From positions 1,734,100 to 1,798,099 of the forward strand of contig CANTUZ010000025.1 in assembly GCA_947846985.1 (NCBI GenBank): a DNA stretch of 64,000 bases, given 5' to 3'. The first letter of the stretch is position 1. Each line of letters opens with the position of its first letter. The stretch is from Fratercula arctica (Eukaryota > Chordata > Aves > Charadriiformes > Alcidae). A program made the translations under genes and the position numbers. Positions 48,878-62,037 of this stretch are shown here, piece by piece. The notes beneath the pieces are model-generated. The model did not search any database. It was not told the origin of the DNA and saw only the letters and a list, made by a program, of their open reading frames with translations.

Positions 48878-50916
48878 TTTATTGATAAACACATCTTTCC
48901 AAGGAGATATCAGCATCCTCCAGCCCAGGGCCTCAGGGGGAAGCTGGTTTCCTCCAATGTTTAATTGGGGAAGCTTAATAAATGAATGTTGAAAGCTTCA
49001 GGCTTGATACTTGAGGAATGGAAAAGTTACAAAAATACTGCAGATCTTGGAAAATGACGCAGGCACTTGGGAAAGAGGAAGAGAGCAGAGCTGTCTGGGG
49101 CCACGACGGGGGAAGGCCCAGTGGGAAGGCAAAGAGCAACTCCAGGGGCTCACATTGCCCCACCCCGAGTCGAAGCAGTGCACCAGCCCTTCCAGGAGGG
49201 GCCCAGGCTGAAGAAGATGCTCATGGGAGGGGGGCTTGGTGCCTCCCAGGGAAGCTGGGGAGAAAGAGAAAGAGAAGGAGGGAGATTCAGCTGGAATTGA
49301 AAGGCGGCTCCATGCAAGAGTTCAGTGAGGGACCACACTGCTTCCTGCACCACACCCCATAGCACAGAAAGGGCAAGCCCCCCGCCTCTCCCCTCCTGAA
49401 CAGAGGAGAGAGAAGAAAGGAGCACAAGTAGGAATGAGGAAGGTACACGGAAACATCCCCTGCACTGGGGAGCTCTCCGGCCCCCCACCCTGGGGCTGGT
49501 GGGTGAGCCCTGAGTGGGTGCAGCCCGGGTTCCCACCCCAGCCAGGCCCTTCCAGGCACTATGGCTGTGCCCTGGGCACATGTGGGAAGGTGAGCTGGGC
49601 AGTGGAGTTGCTGGTGCAGTGAGCAGGGGCTGGGTTAGTCCCAGCACTCTGGGTGCAGGCAGAGCTCTGGTTCAGCCCAGGCAGCCCTTCACTTGAGGCA
49701 GATTGTCTTAAATAGGAGCAGGCAGGTGGCAGTCTGTGCGGTGAGCAGTGGGAGGGCGTGAGGCTCAGTTCTGCTCTTCATTCCACAGCTCCGAGGGCAG
49801 GAACTTGTACTGCTGTTGCCAGATCATGGCCAGCTTCTTCCGCACCTCCTCCAGCTCCCAGAGCCACCTCTGCTCCACGAGAGCAGCCCCACTCCTCACC
49901 TGTGCAATTCCCCAGACCATCTTCTCCTTCACCACCACCATCTCATCATGGTCCTGGAAGGCAGCTGCCTTCTGTGCTGCCTTCACCAGATTGTCCAACG
50001 CTCTCTTCACCACATTGATGGCAGTCTGCAGCAGGGAAGAGGGGGAGTGGCAGTGTAAGTCCCAGCCCCAGGGCACAACTGCTGCTTGGGGGAGTGGGAA
50101 GGAACCCCTGCCCCAGGCCAGGTTGGCAGGCAGGAGAGGCGGCCAGGCAAGCTGGGTGCTGCAGGCAGGGATTCCTTTATATGACTTGCTGCTGCACTAC
50201 TACCACCCACTCATGACCATTTCAGGTGCTGCTGGTCCCAGGTTCTGGCTCCCATCTGAGCTGTGGGGCAGGGACTGGGGGGCAGCCCCGCTGACCCTCC
50301 CCAGCCCTTTGTCCTGAGGGACCAGCGCTAGGACCCCATGTTAACCCCCCACCATGTGAGCATTAACCTCTTGTGTGCCATGGCCTCTGAGGATTAAGAG
50401 TGCTACAAAACATGCCCCCCAAACATTAACCTTTCGAATGTCAGGGATCCAGTGTGCACATTTCAGGCATGTCCATGCCATTTCATCAGTGCTGAATGTC
50501 CCCGGGCTCAGCAGCCCAGCATCACACATACACCCAGCAGCAGTAAAGTCCAAGCTACCTGGAGCCTGCACCTCAACAAGTTCCCCACTGATATACACAG
50601 GCAGGGAGCATGAGCCCTGGGGAGACACCTCTGCTATGGAGGGCCCCATCCTGAAGTCCCACATGCCCTCACCTCACTCCCACCCACCTCTCAAGCAGCC
50701 GGGAGGAGGCAGCTGGGGTTGGAGGGCAGCCTGGGACTTACCTGGAGGTCCACTTCATGGCCTCCGAGTTGTGGTCAGCCTTCACCTTGCAGGCTGTGCT
50801 GTGGAGGCAACCACCTGCTTGTCTGACAAGATGAGCTTCTCCTCACTGGCATGGCCCTGCACCGCTGCGCTGGCGGCTTCACATAGATTGTTGTTGGCAG
50901 CAGCCACCATGTGTGC
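48878..50916 (-). pseudogene. TLN1: Talin-1 pseudogene, C-terminal exons and 3' UTR
   Basis: Block 50916-50742 reads MVAAANNNLCEAASAAVQGH ASEEKLI, then loses about 10 bp where LLVACK is expected and hits a stop. Block 50025-49765 reads RALDNLVKAAQKAAAF and VVVKEKMVWGIAQ. It then runs through what looks like an old donor (GTGAGG) into WELEEVRKKLA and QQQYKFLPSELWNEEQN with TGA at 49767-49765, so the last intron seems to have collapsed by deletion. A minus-strand AATAAA at 48883-48878 fits the talin 3' end. This is the tail of the same gene as the plus-strand head at 10-19 kb; the middle of the rod (roughly 1,500 residues) is missing. It lies upstream of TPM2 on the same strand, the order seen in other vertebrates. 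Confidence 0.9.
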
Positions 50917-51026
50917 CTGTGGCAAGAGAGACTGTCAGGGGGGTGGTGGTGCAGGAGCCTCCCCTGGAGAGGTTATGCCCAGACTTGCCCCAAAGGACAT
51001 GGGATGGGGATGACCAGCTTCCATGC

Positions 51027-51447
51027 TGTGTGAGCTGATGCAGGCAGGATGCAGGAACAACCACAAAAACACAGATGAGAGGCAAAGAACAAGTTTAGTC
51101 TCGATACCTCATGGACCGGGGAATCTCCAAAGCAGCACCTGGGCAGAGGCACGCAAGCAGGGGACACAGGCACTGCGGAGTGAGAGAGAGTTCTTGTTAG
51201 CAAGAGTCCTTGGCAGCAAGAGCGCTCACAGACTCCCTGTTCTCGCTGGTATTTAAAGGGTTCAAGCAGGCCTAGTTTTCCCACCGTGCTTTGATCTTCT
51301 TCAACAACAGGCCAGGATTCTCAAGCGGCTAGATAAGGTGTCCCTGAGTCCATCGCAGACTTACATTATCTAAGTGCAAGTGTTTTACTGGCCTGTTTGG
51401 GGTGCGCTCCCCAGGGAAGGAGAGTGGGATCCCGCAGCCCAACTACA
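51027..51447 (-). mobile_element. ERV LTR, copy B of the dispersed pair
   Basis: On minus it begins TGTAGTTGGGCTGCG at 51447 and ends ...CAGCTCACACA at 51027. A TATA-like CTTTAAATACC lies at about 51250. It matches 7032-7375 over about 345 bp. It lies just upstream of the penultimate talin block. Confidence 0.72.
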
Positions 51448-52846
51448 CGTGTGTATGCATTGGGCATTGTCTGTGATGCTTTCTTGATTGACACTGGCTA
51501 GTCTCCTCCTGCCCAAGGATGGGATGAGCATCCACAGCTACTGAGACATCTTGCAGACACAAGTCCTTCAGTGCAAGCCTTCCTACACTCAGTGGCTACC
51601 CCCTCCAGGATTTCCCCCCCCTCCAAAAAAAAAGTATTTCAAACTCCAGAAGCATTTCCCCTTCGCTGTCCCCATTTTGGAGGTTTGTCTGAAAACAAGC
51701 TGGGCAAGGGGGGGACCCTGGAGCCACATCCCAGCCCAGGAGGGCTGGCCCCACCACACAAGGTGGCAGGCAGAGCCACAGGGGTCCTTCACCAGGGCAG
51801 GGGAGCAGACATGCACATACCATGGCACATGTGTGGTACATGCACACAGGGTCTGTATGTGCAAGCAGAGCTCACTGCTGACCCGACTCACACTGCACAG
51901 GTGGCAGCCACCCCATCAGCTAGAGTGGGTGTGAGTACACATGCACACACACACGTGCACGGACCCCAGGTTCCTTGCAGACACACACAAGTGCCACCCC
52001 AGTGCTGAACTGGGCATGCAGACACACCGTGAGCAAGGCTCATGCTGAGGTTAGACACTGGCAGGCACCCCAATGTCGTCTTACTCACCAGCTGACAGGG
52101 AGGGAGGGAGAAGAGAGAGAAGACAGCGGTGAACGCCCCAGCCAGGAAACATGGGCACTGGGGATGAGGAGCACAGCAAGGTGAGTGTTCTCTGGTGGAG
52201 GGTGAAGGGCAGCCAAGAGGAGAGGCAGGAACGAAGGATCAGAGGCCCCAAGAGAGGAGCCATGCTGCCAGAGTTAGCTCATACTTCAGCCTTGACAGGG
52301 CCAGGGGAGCCAGGGTGCCAGGAGGAGGCTGGCTGCCCAAACCCAGAGGTTCCTGGGGCCAGAGGAGCCACCTACACCCAGAGCAGCCACAGAGCCACTC
52401 TCCTCACACCCCTTTGCACCTTATTTCTCCCCGCCCTGAATTGCTTCACTGCAGTTTTCAGCTACTGGATCTCTCTGCTTTTGAAGAGAGAGACCTATCA
52501 TTACCAAATACCAAAGCTAACCATGCTTGTTCATGCTCCATGTGAGGCGCTGGTTCCCCTGGGGACCCAGCATACAGCAATGGTTTTGCTGCTGCCAGGG
52601 AGAGAGGCAGCATTGCATCTGCCATCTCCCTCCCCATTCCCCTACATCCTTCCTGCCGGTGGCTTTCCAGGAACCTGCTGCCCTCTGATAAATGTGACCC
52701 ACATGCTTCATTCCTGCCTTCGCAAGGCAGAGTGCTGTGGAGGCTAGGGGGGGGTCGTGATTTTATTCTGGATTTGCTTGTGTAGGGCCATCCCAGTAAA
52801 GTCACTAGAGCTGCATGTGGCTCGGAGTCCCTGAGCTGCTGGCACA
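51448..52846. other. Former talin intron up to the arm 2 edge
   Basis: No further talin exon recognised on either strand before the inverted repeat. A short CA-rich stretch lies near 51930-51960. Confidence 0.45.
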
Positions 52847-54865
52847 CAGAATCACAGAATCACAGAATGGTAGGGTTGGAAGGGACCTCTGGAGATCATC
52901 TAGTCCAACCCCCCTGCCAGAGCAGGGTCACCCAGAGCAGGTTGCACAGGAACGCGTCCAAGGCGGGTTTGGAATGTCTCCAGAGACGGAGACTCCACCA
53001 CCTCTCTGGGCAGCCTGGGCCAGGGCTCTGCCACCCTCAAAGTAAAGAAGGTCCTCCTCGTGTTTAGGTGGAACTTCCTATGTTCAAGTTTGTGCCTGTT
53101 ACCTCTTGTCCTGTCCCCAGGCACCACTGAAAAGAGCCTGGCCCCATCCTCCTGACGCCCACCCTTTAAGTATTTATAAGTGTTGATAAGATCCCCCCTC
53201 AGTCGTCTTTTTTCCAGACTAAAAAGACCCAAGTCCCTCAGCCTTTCCTCATAAGAGAGGTGTTCCAGTCCCCTCAGCATCTTGGTAGCCCTTTGCTGCA
53301 CCCTCTCCAGCAGTTCCCTGTCCTTCTGGAACCGGGGAGCCCAGAACTGGACACAGGACTCCAGATGCGGCCTCACCAGGGCAGAGTAGAGGGGGAGGAT
53401 GACCTCCCTCCACCTGCTGGCCACACTCTTCTTGATGCACCCCAGGATGCCATTGGCCTTCTTGGCCACAAGGGCACATTGCTGGCTCATGGTCATCCTG
53501 TTGTCCACCAGGACTCCCAGGTCTCTTTCCACAGAGCTGCTCTCCAGCAGGTCACCCCCAACCTGTCCTGGTGCAGGGGGTTATTCCTCCCCAGGTGCAG
53601 CACCCTACACTTGCCCTTGTTGAATTTCATAAGGCTTCTCTCCACCCAACTCTCCAGCCTGTCCAGGTCTCTCTGTATGGCGGCACAGCCTTCTGCTGTG
53701 TCAGCCACCCCTCCCAGCTTTGTGTCAGCAGCAAACTGAGTGAGGGTGCCCTCTATCCCCTCATCCAGGTCATTGATGAATATATTGAAGAGGACTGGAC
53801 CCAGTACTGACCCCTGGGGAACAGCACTCGTCACTGACCTCCAACTAGACTCTGTGCCCCTAATCACGACCCTCTGAGCTCTGAGCTCTGTCTTTCAGCC
53901 AGTTTTCTATCCCCCCCACTGTCCATTCATCTAACCCACACTTCCTAAGCTTCCCTATGAGGATGCTGTGGGGAGACCGTGTCGAATGCCTTGCTGAAGT
54001 CAAGGTAGACAACATCCACTGCCCTCCCCTCATCTCTCCATCCAGTCATTCCATCATAGAAGGCTATCAGATTAGTCAGACATGATTTCCCCTTGGTGAA
54101 TCCATGCTGAGTACTTCCGATAGCTTTCTTTTCCTCCACGTGCCTTGAGATGAGGCCCAGAACGAGCTGTTCCATCATCTTTCCAGGGATGGAGGTGAGG
54201 CTGACCGGCCTGTAGTTCCCCGGGTCCTCCTTCTTGCCCTTTTTGAAGACTGGAGTGACACCGGCTTTCCTCCAGTCCTCAGGCACCTCGCCTGTTCTCC
54301 AGGACCTTTCAAAGATGATGGAGAGCGGCCCAGCAATGACTTCTGCCAGCTCCCTCAGCACTCTCGGGTGCATCCCATCAGGACCCATGGACTTGTGGAT
54401 ATCCAATTGACTTAACTGATCTCTCACTTGATCCTCCTCAGCCAAGGGGAAGTCTTCCTTCGTCCAGACTTTCCCTGTTACTTTCTCCAAAGCCTGGGCC
54501 TCCTGAGGGCTGGGCCGAGCAGTAAAGACCAAAGCAAAGGCGGCATTCAGTAACTCCGCCTTCTCCGCATCCTCTGTCATCATGGCTCCTGTCCCATTCA
54601 ACAGTGGGCCCACAACTTCTCTAGTTTTCCTTTTGCCTCCAATATACTTGAAGAAGCCCTTCCTGTTGAGCTTGACATCCCTTGCCAGGTTTAATTCCAA
54701 GGAGGCCTTGGCTTTCCTCGTTTCATCCCTGCATGCTCTGGCAGCATTCTTGTAATCTTCCCAAGTGGTCAGTCCCTTCTTCCACTTACTGTAAACTTCC
54801 TTCTTTGAGCTGGCCCTGCGCAAGGGCTGGGGGTCCTTGGGTCCTCCTTCCTTTCCACAGTACAT
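52847..54865 (-). mobile_element. CR1 LINE, arm 2
   Basis: Mirror copy of 27887-29877, with the same 306-codon frame (54865-53945), same frameshifts and same FAADTKL box. One visible difference is IKKSVASR here against IEKSVASR in arm 1. The tail (three attctgtg-type units) differs from arm 1. Confidence 0.92.
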
Positions 54866-55249
54866 CAGCTAAGCCATTCTGTTGTTTGGTCAAAGCACCT
54901 TCCAGGCAGGGGTTTGTCTGGCTGCAAAAGGGACAAGAGTGCAAAACCACCTTTTCTGTGGGAGCCTGTCCCAGCGAGCAGTGGCCCTACACTTCAAACA
55001 AGCCTGCCCTGCACTCCTATCAGGATGGGTCCCCTTTGTCCAGCCTCTGTGCACCCTTGCCTTCCTGCTAGGACAAAGAGCCCTTTCACATACAGTGTTT
55101 TTCCCTGTTAGCTGCCCAGCCTCCTGGTTTGGACCAGTCCATTTAACTTAACCATTTACACTGTGCTGCAAGGGCCTTTTATTCCCTCTGAACTTTCTGT
55201 GGTTTGTCAGGGAGATCCTGGCTGCTATTCCCAGGTGATGCTCTGCCCC

Positions 55250-55685
55250 AAAGATGTGAGTGCCAGGTCCAAACTGACTCTCAGTCGTGCGGGCACAGGG
55301 AAAGATGAACGCACCAATATGATGCAAGTCAATTCCAACTTTATTCAGCCTAAGTGTTACATTTATAGTATTACGCTTTCTGTTCATGCGCTCTAACTCC
55401 TACTGATTGGCTGCATGCTATTTTCACGAGCTGTCCACGCGCAGGCAGCATCCTGCTGATAGGTTGAAGGTCGATTGCCACGCGCTTCTCAGTGTCTTCT
55501 AACTGGTCGTCTCTGTTCACGCGGAGCAGCAGCTTTGCTTTTCACGTTCCTTTCCTTGCTGATATCTCCTGGCGCTTGCTTATCTTTTCTCTCAAGGCGC
55601 CTCTCACGGGTACAGCTTTGTCTCATCAAGGCCAAACAGATTCCCTACGCTACTCTCTATCTCCACATGTGAGGCTATCTTTCAC
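55250..55685 (-). mobile_element. LTR-like element, arm 2
   Basis: Mirror of 27064-27495, with the same TATA and AATAAA arrangement. One base differs near 55580 (ataagcaag versus ttaagcaag on the arm 1 strand). Confidence 0.45.
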
Positions 55686-56784
55686 GGTTGAGCAAAGCTT
55701 TGCATTTTCTCCATCCTCCCACCCATCTGCTTTCCCCCAGGATCCTGCAGAAAGATGCAGTCTGGGGGAAGCTCTGGGAGGCCTGGCAGCAGGGGAGCTC
55801 GACCTGGAGGCACGTCTCCCCACTCAGACCCACTCTGAGGACCACAGGGCCTGTCCTCTCCTCCCTCCCTCCCCTTGCACCTCTCCCTTTGAGTTACAAC
55901 CTTTGGATTTGTTTATCTTGGCCTGACAGGCTGAAAAATCTCCCCGAAGTGCTTTCAGCCCCGATGTGGGCTGCCACCCCTTTGATAAACCACCACATTA
56001 AACTCTGGCAGCCTCTCAGCTCCGCTCTCTTCTCCAGTTTCTCATCGCTCTGGTGCCTCATCTCATCTCTGAATCCTTCCTGTTCAATATCCTTGAACAA
56101 CACGCTGGAGGGGAAGGCCCACACAAAGAGCATCACAGACACATTTTGATGAGACATGTTGAGCCATGCAGAGATGGACACAAACCACTGCCCACCCCCC
56201 AGACCTTCCTTTGGGTGTGATTACCCCCCCATTTACAGCCCCAGACATCTGGGTGAGGGCAGGAAGAGACATTGTGCCAAGCTGTGTGGGTTTTGCAGGG
56301 CTCTGGGTGATTTTGGAGCTGGTCAGGCCACATAAAGCCAAGCGCCACATGAAGCTGTCAATATAATCAATATTACCGATTTATCAATCCCACCAGAGGA
56401 CAATACAGCTGGAGGAAAATGCAGACAGTTATAACCACACAGCACTGTCTCATGTCTGTATGAGTTACATACGCTCCATATGTAGCACTCAGTATCATAC
56501 CCCACATCGGGGCTGAGCTGCCTGAGCTGTGAGTGCGAAGTGGGCACTGTGGGAGGAGCAGTGTGGGGGGAGGGGGGCACATGGCCCCTGCCCTGCATGC
56601 TCAGGGGCTGCAGGGGGCCTGGGGGCAGTGCCAGAGGTCCCCTGCACCGAGGCAGGCCTGTGGTGGGGTGAAAGGCAGCTAGGGACCCTCGGGGACAGCC
56701 AGCACACCTTGCCCAAGCCTTAGGCACCCCTGGCTATCCCAGGTCCTAGGGGCCAGTGCAGGGCCCCCCTCACTGGGTAGCCCC

Positions 56785-57405
56785 TGCAAGGGCACCAGTG
56801 ACAAGGCCAAGCTCCCGTGGGTGCAGGCCATGTCCCCTCCAGGGCCTTGCGCCCCCCCCCTCCCCCAGGACAGACCTGAGCCCCCTGGTACAGGCTGTGC
56901 CCCCTGGTGACAGGACCAAGTCCCCACCCCCAGTGCAGGCCATGCCCCCCCAGTGACAGGATCAGGTCCCTAACTGGTGCAGGCCCTGCTCCCCCATCAC
57001 AGGATCAGGTTCCCCCGATGCAGGCAATATCCTCTGTGACAGGCCCAGGTGTCCCATCCCCCCACTCCCGTGACAGGCCTGAGCCCCCCAGGGCAGGCCA
57101 TGCCTCCCCATGACAGGACCAGGTCCCATCCCTGTGACAAGCCTGAGCTTCCCAATGCAGGTCGTGCCCCCCCATGACAGGACCAGGTCCCATCCCTGTG
57201 ACAAGCCTGAGCTTCCCAATGCAGGTCGTGCCCCCCCATGACAGGACCAGGTCCCATCCCTGTGACAAGCCTGAGCTTCCCAATGCAGGTCGTGCCCCCC
57301 CCATGACAGGCCTAAGCCCCGGGGTTCAGGCTGTGCCCCCCCCAATGACAGACCCAGTTCCCCCCTCCCGGTGACCCGAATTCCCGGGTGCAGGCTGTGC
57401 CCTCC
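56785..57405 (-). repeat. 64-bp minisatellite upstream of APH1A, arm 2
   Basis: Same units and same number of near-perfect copies as arm 1, in reverse complement, with only G/C-run length differences. Confidence 0.88.
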
Positions 57406-57582
57406 CATAACAGGCCCTAGCCCCGCCCCACTCCGGCTCAGATCCCGCTCCCGCCCAGCGCGGCCCTTCCGCCGGCGGCGGCGCGCGCAGTCGGTGTGTG
57501 ACGTCATGCGGCCCCGGAAGGGCGGGGGAGGGAGAGAGGGGGCGCGGGGGGGAGGGGCTACCGGGTCCCGGTCGTGGTCGCC
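57405..57582 (+). promoter_or_regulatory. GC-rich promoter of APH1A copy 2, with CRE
   Basis: Mirror of the arm 1 promoter: TGACGTCA at 57499-57506, CCGGAAG at about 57513 and GC boxes; no TATA. Confidence 0.55.
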
Positions 57583-60500
57583 ATGACGCTCGCCATCTTC
57601 TTCGGGTGCACCTTCATCGCCTTCGGGCCGGCGCTCGGCCTCTTTCTCTTCACGTCGCCCGAGACCCGCTCCGCATCATCATCCTTATCGCTGGGTCAGT
57701 CCCGCACCGGTACCCTTGCGGGAGGGGCACTTGTGCCACCATGGGTACTGGTGTGGGTGTGGAGGGGGCACTGGTACCGGTATCGGTACTGGTACAGCAC
57801 CAGTATTGGTGCTAATACCAGCATGGGCGTGACAGGAACATGGCTGGTACTGGCAGAGGCACAACGGGGGGACTAGTGCTGGTGCTGTTGTGGGTACGAC
57901 AAGGGCACCGGTAACAGTACTCGTACTGGCGCTGTTGTGGGCACGACAGGGGCACCAGTACCAGGACTTGTACTGGTGCCGTTGCTTGCATGACAGGGCA
58001 CCAGTACTGGTTCTCCTACTGGTACCATCGTGGGCACAACAGGGACACTGGTACTCATACTGGTGTGGTTGTGAGCATGACAGGAGTACCAGCGCTGGTG
58101 CTCCTACCCTTGCGAATGTGACAGGGGTACCAATATCCATACTTGTACTGGTACCATTGCAGGCACAACAGGGGCACCAACACTCGTACTGGTACTGTTG
58201 TGGGCATGACAGGGGCACCAGTACCAGTACTCATACTGGCGCCATTCATTTCACAACAAGGGCTCCAGTACCGGTACCATTGTGGTCATCACATGGCATG
58301 GGCATGGTGGAGAGGGACGCTGGTATTGGTAACGGCATGGGGTCAGTAGAGCACTGGTACCAGTACCAGTACAGGGTCAATAGTGGTACTGACATGCGCA
58401 TAGCAGGGGCAGTGGTACCAGTACCACTGTGGGACCAGTAGGGTATGGTACTGGTACTGAAATGGATATGAGCCTGGTACTGGTGTGGGCTTGGCAGGGG
58501 CACTGGTGCCAGTTCTAGTTACCAGCAGAGGAGGAGTGCAGGCACAGCAGCGGCACCAGTACAGGCACCACCTGTCCGGCACTGGTGCCAGAACAGCACT
58601 GGTACTGGTAGGAGAGTGGTTTTTTCCTACCTAGTAGGGTAAGGCTACTAGGTTCCTACCTAGGTTTTTCCTACCTAGTAGGGTAAGGCTGGGGCACTGC
58701 TGCCAGTGCCAGTACCAACACAGAGGGGTGCGGGTGTAGTGCTGATGGGCACGGGCATGGCACTGGTACCAGCACCAGTCCTGGCACAGCACTGGTGCCA
58801 GCAGGTGCTCTCTCTCTTGCAGGGCTTTCTTCTGGCTGGTGTCACTGCTGCTCTCCTCCCTCATCTGGTTTATTGCTGTTAAAGCCAGCGACCCCCAGGA
58901 TGAGCCGTTGCAGAAGGGGCTCTTGATATTTGGGATAATGTTCTCTGTGCTGCTGCAGGAGGCCTTCCGCTTCCTCTACTACAAGCTCCTCAGGTAAGGG
59001 CATCTCCCACCCTGCTCCAGCACTGCCGGATGGTCCTTCTGTCCTCCCAGCTATGGTGGGTCTGGATTTCAGCTGGGAGCTCCTGGGTAGGGGGGGATGC
59101 AGAGCATGACACTAAGCTGCCTCCATCCTCGCTGGGAGCATGAGAGTGGTACCTGTGTCAGTACGTTGACCTCGAGTGGGTCTCAGGTGGCAGAGCAGAG
59201 TAGCCCTAAGGTCTGGAGGACCCAGGGCTGAGGTGGCTGGTAGTGTCTCTGAATTTGGGACAGGTAGGCTGTGGGTTTGGGCTGCTGCAGGATGTGTAAC
59301 ATCCTCTCTGCCCCGCCATCTGGTGACTAGTGCCAGCAGTGTTCCCGCAGCTCAGATGGAAGCTGGGGGTATGCCAGGTACCAGGAAACGCCCGCTTTGC
59401 TGCATGGGGGATGGGGAAGGGTTAGGGATCTGCCTTCGTCTCCTGGAAAGTCTTGTTCCTTTCTTAGGGGCGGCTTTGTGTGGTTGGGGACAGCCTGAAA
59501 GTGGTTTTGGTGCTCTGCAGGGTGGCGCATCATTGCCGGCCCTGTGCTCAGTGCCCTGGCCAGCCCTGGGGCAAAGTCTAGGCACAGCCTCAGTAGCTCC
59601 TGGCCTCCCTGACACCACTGGCCCAGAGTGTGGGGGCTTGTGCCACCTGCTGGGTGAGCACGTGCTGCACCCTGTACTGCTTTTGGATGGACGGACAGAT
59701 GCTGTGCTGGGCCGGGCAGGCAGACAAGGGGAGGCGATGCTGGAGTTAGCATCCCTCGTTGCTCCCTCAGCGGTACCCACTTTCCTAGCTGGCTAGGGGC
59801 TGGTGTGGGGCAAGGGGCTTGGGGAAGGCTGGGGGGCGGGCAGGTACACAGGCTCGCACTGTTCCCTGTGGCATGGTGCAGGCAGAGGGTAGCAGAGCTC
59901 CACGGAGCGGCCTCTAACACAAACCACTGCGTTTCATTGCCCTGCGGATCTCCGGCTGCAAACACTGCTGTCCTCCCGGGGCTGCGGAGCCATCTGGCAT
60001 CCTCCTCACCTGACACACCTCTAGCTGATAAAACTTATGAAGCCCAGCTCTCTCAGTTTCTCCCCCCAAAAAAGTTTTCTAGCTCTTTGAGCTCTTCCCT
60101 GTACCCTCTCCATTTTTTCCCCAACATCTTCTAAGAGTATAACTGCCAAGATTAGGTATACCCTCCTGGCATGTGCCTCCCATGCCGGTGCTGGGGCTGT
60201 TTTCTGTGCTGCTTGCTTTGCATCCGACATCCCACTCACTCCACCCCTGCTCTGCAGGGCTGGCTTGCGCTCGCGTCCCTCTGTGGAAACCTTTCTATGA
60301 TGTGGCTTTGTGTAGTTTTCACATGTGGTTTGTCCAGTGGTTCAGGGTGGTCCCACAGATGCTCTCCACAGCAGGTGTTGCAGTTCAGTGATGGGGAGGT
60401 TACCAGGATGGTAGGATGGTACAGAGTGAGACCCTGGCTCCCACCTACTCTGTCCTGGTGCTGCACCGTGCCCCGGGAGGTAGCCAAGCTGTGTTGGCCT

Positions 60501-62037
60501 CCAGCGTGCTCTCCCCTCCGCAGGAAGGCCATCGAGGGGCTGGTGGCCCTCAGCGAGGACAGCTGCTCCCCCATTTCCATCCAGCAGATGGCGTACGGTG
60601 AGTGCTGTGCAGAGTAGCCAGGCAGGGCTGGGGATGATGCCGGGGGGAAAGGGAGGTTTCTCACCTTGAAGCTGCCTGGGTCCCCCGTGGGGCTGGGAGG
60701 TGCCTGGGGTGGCCCTGGGTAGCTCAGGACTTGACGGCATCTCTGTCCCGGCAGTGGCTGGCATGGGCTTTGGGCTCATGAGTGGCGCCTTCTCCATGAT
60801 CAATCTCCTGGCAGACGCGTTAGGGCCTGGCACTGTGGGCATCCACGGAGATTCACAGCTCTACTTCCTGACCTCAGGTGAGCGACTGGCACCCTTTGCC
60901 CACATCTCTGCCCCACCACAGAGGTGGCAGACCTGGGGCCTGGAGCTCAGCATCCTGTGCTCTCCCTTCCGTGCTGCACCCTACTGCCACTCCCCATACC
61001 CTTCTGAGATGTTTGTGGTCCCTTGTCACATCTCTCTGTGCCAAACCCTTCTCTCTGTCCTGCGACCCTCCCTGCTCCTCTCCCCCATCCCTCCCAATGC
61101 TTCCCAGTCTGACCCAGCAGTGCCCCTACTCCCCTTCCCTGACTCCTCTCCATCCTTCCCTGAGCCTGTGGGCTGGGCCAGGGCAGGTGGCTCCCCAGTG
61201 ATACTCCTCTGCTGCTTCCTGCAGCCTTTATGACCATGGTGCTGATTTTCCTTCACACCTTCTGGGGGATCCTCTTTTTCCATGGCTGTGAGCACCGGCG
61301 CTGGTGGGAGATCACAGCTGTCATCATCATGCACCTTGCTGTTTCAGGGTCGGTGAGTAGCCAGGAGTGGAGCTCTGCGCTGGGACCTATATTTGGGGAT
61401 GGCTGTGGTGTGTGCTGGTCTCTGTGGTAGGGGTGCAACAGCCTTCGGCACTAGCGAAGCAGTTGGCTTTTGGGATTTGCAGCCGTCCCTGCATGGGACA
61501 GGCCCTTTGCAAACTGAATGCCAAAGCTGGTGTCTCCTGTCCCATTCTGCTCATTGAGGTGGTGACACTTCCACCTGTCCTGGCCCTGTCCTCTCCTGCC
61601 TGCTCACCCCTTCCCTCTCCCACCTCTCTCCCCAGACATTTTGCAACCCCCTGTACATGGGCAGCCTGGTGCCCTCCTACCTGCTGATGGCCACAGCCGC
61701 CACTTGGGCTTACCTGCTCTCAGGGGGCTCTGCCCAGAACCTGCGGCGCTTCCTGCTCTGTAAGTCCTGCTCCGTAATGGGGACAGGGGACCCTGCAAGT
61801 TCCTCTGTGGACCTGGACCAGTGCTGGGGCGGGGAGAGGGTGCCCCAGGGGCTGGAGCAATGGCATCATCCCCTTGGTTGACAGACTAGAGGAGATGGGG
61901 TTTGGGGCCATGGTCAGGTTATTGCCTCTCCTGGGGGAAGTGGATGGGGTAAGGAGTCTGGTGAAAACTGCCCCCCCCCTCCCCTCTTGCTTCCCACAGG
62001 TCTACGGAACGGACCCAGCCCTCAGCTGGAATCCTGA
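57583..62037 (+). CDS. APH1A: APH1A-like, second copy with 1-bp deletion in exon 1
   Basis: Exons 57583-57694, 58823-58993, 60524-60597, 60755-60877, 61225-61352, 61636-61759 and 62000-62037 mirror copy 1, with the same splice sites and the same conserved G122/G126/G130 and His171/His197 codons. Exon 1 is 112 bp instead of 113: 'caccgtcg' of copy 1 is 'cacgtcg' here (at about 57652). The frame is lost after FLFT, before the first luminal loop, and the rest cannot be translated in phase. If real, this copy is null; if a base-calling error in a CC pair, both copies are intact. Unlike copy 1 it retains a continuous 3' UTR with AATAAA at 62910-62915, so it sits in the ancestral 3' context. Confidence 0.88.
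57715..58805. repeat. Minisatellite in APH1A intron 1, arm 2
   Basis: Mirror of 23940-25030. Unit order and number match arm 1 apart from single-base changes, which is notable for a fast-evolving array. Confidence 0.85.
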
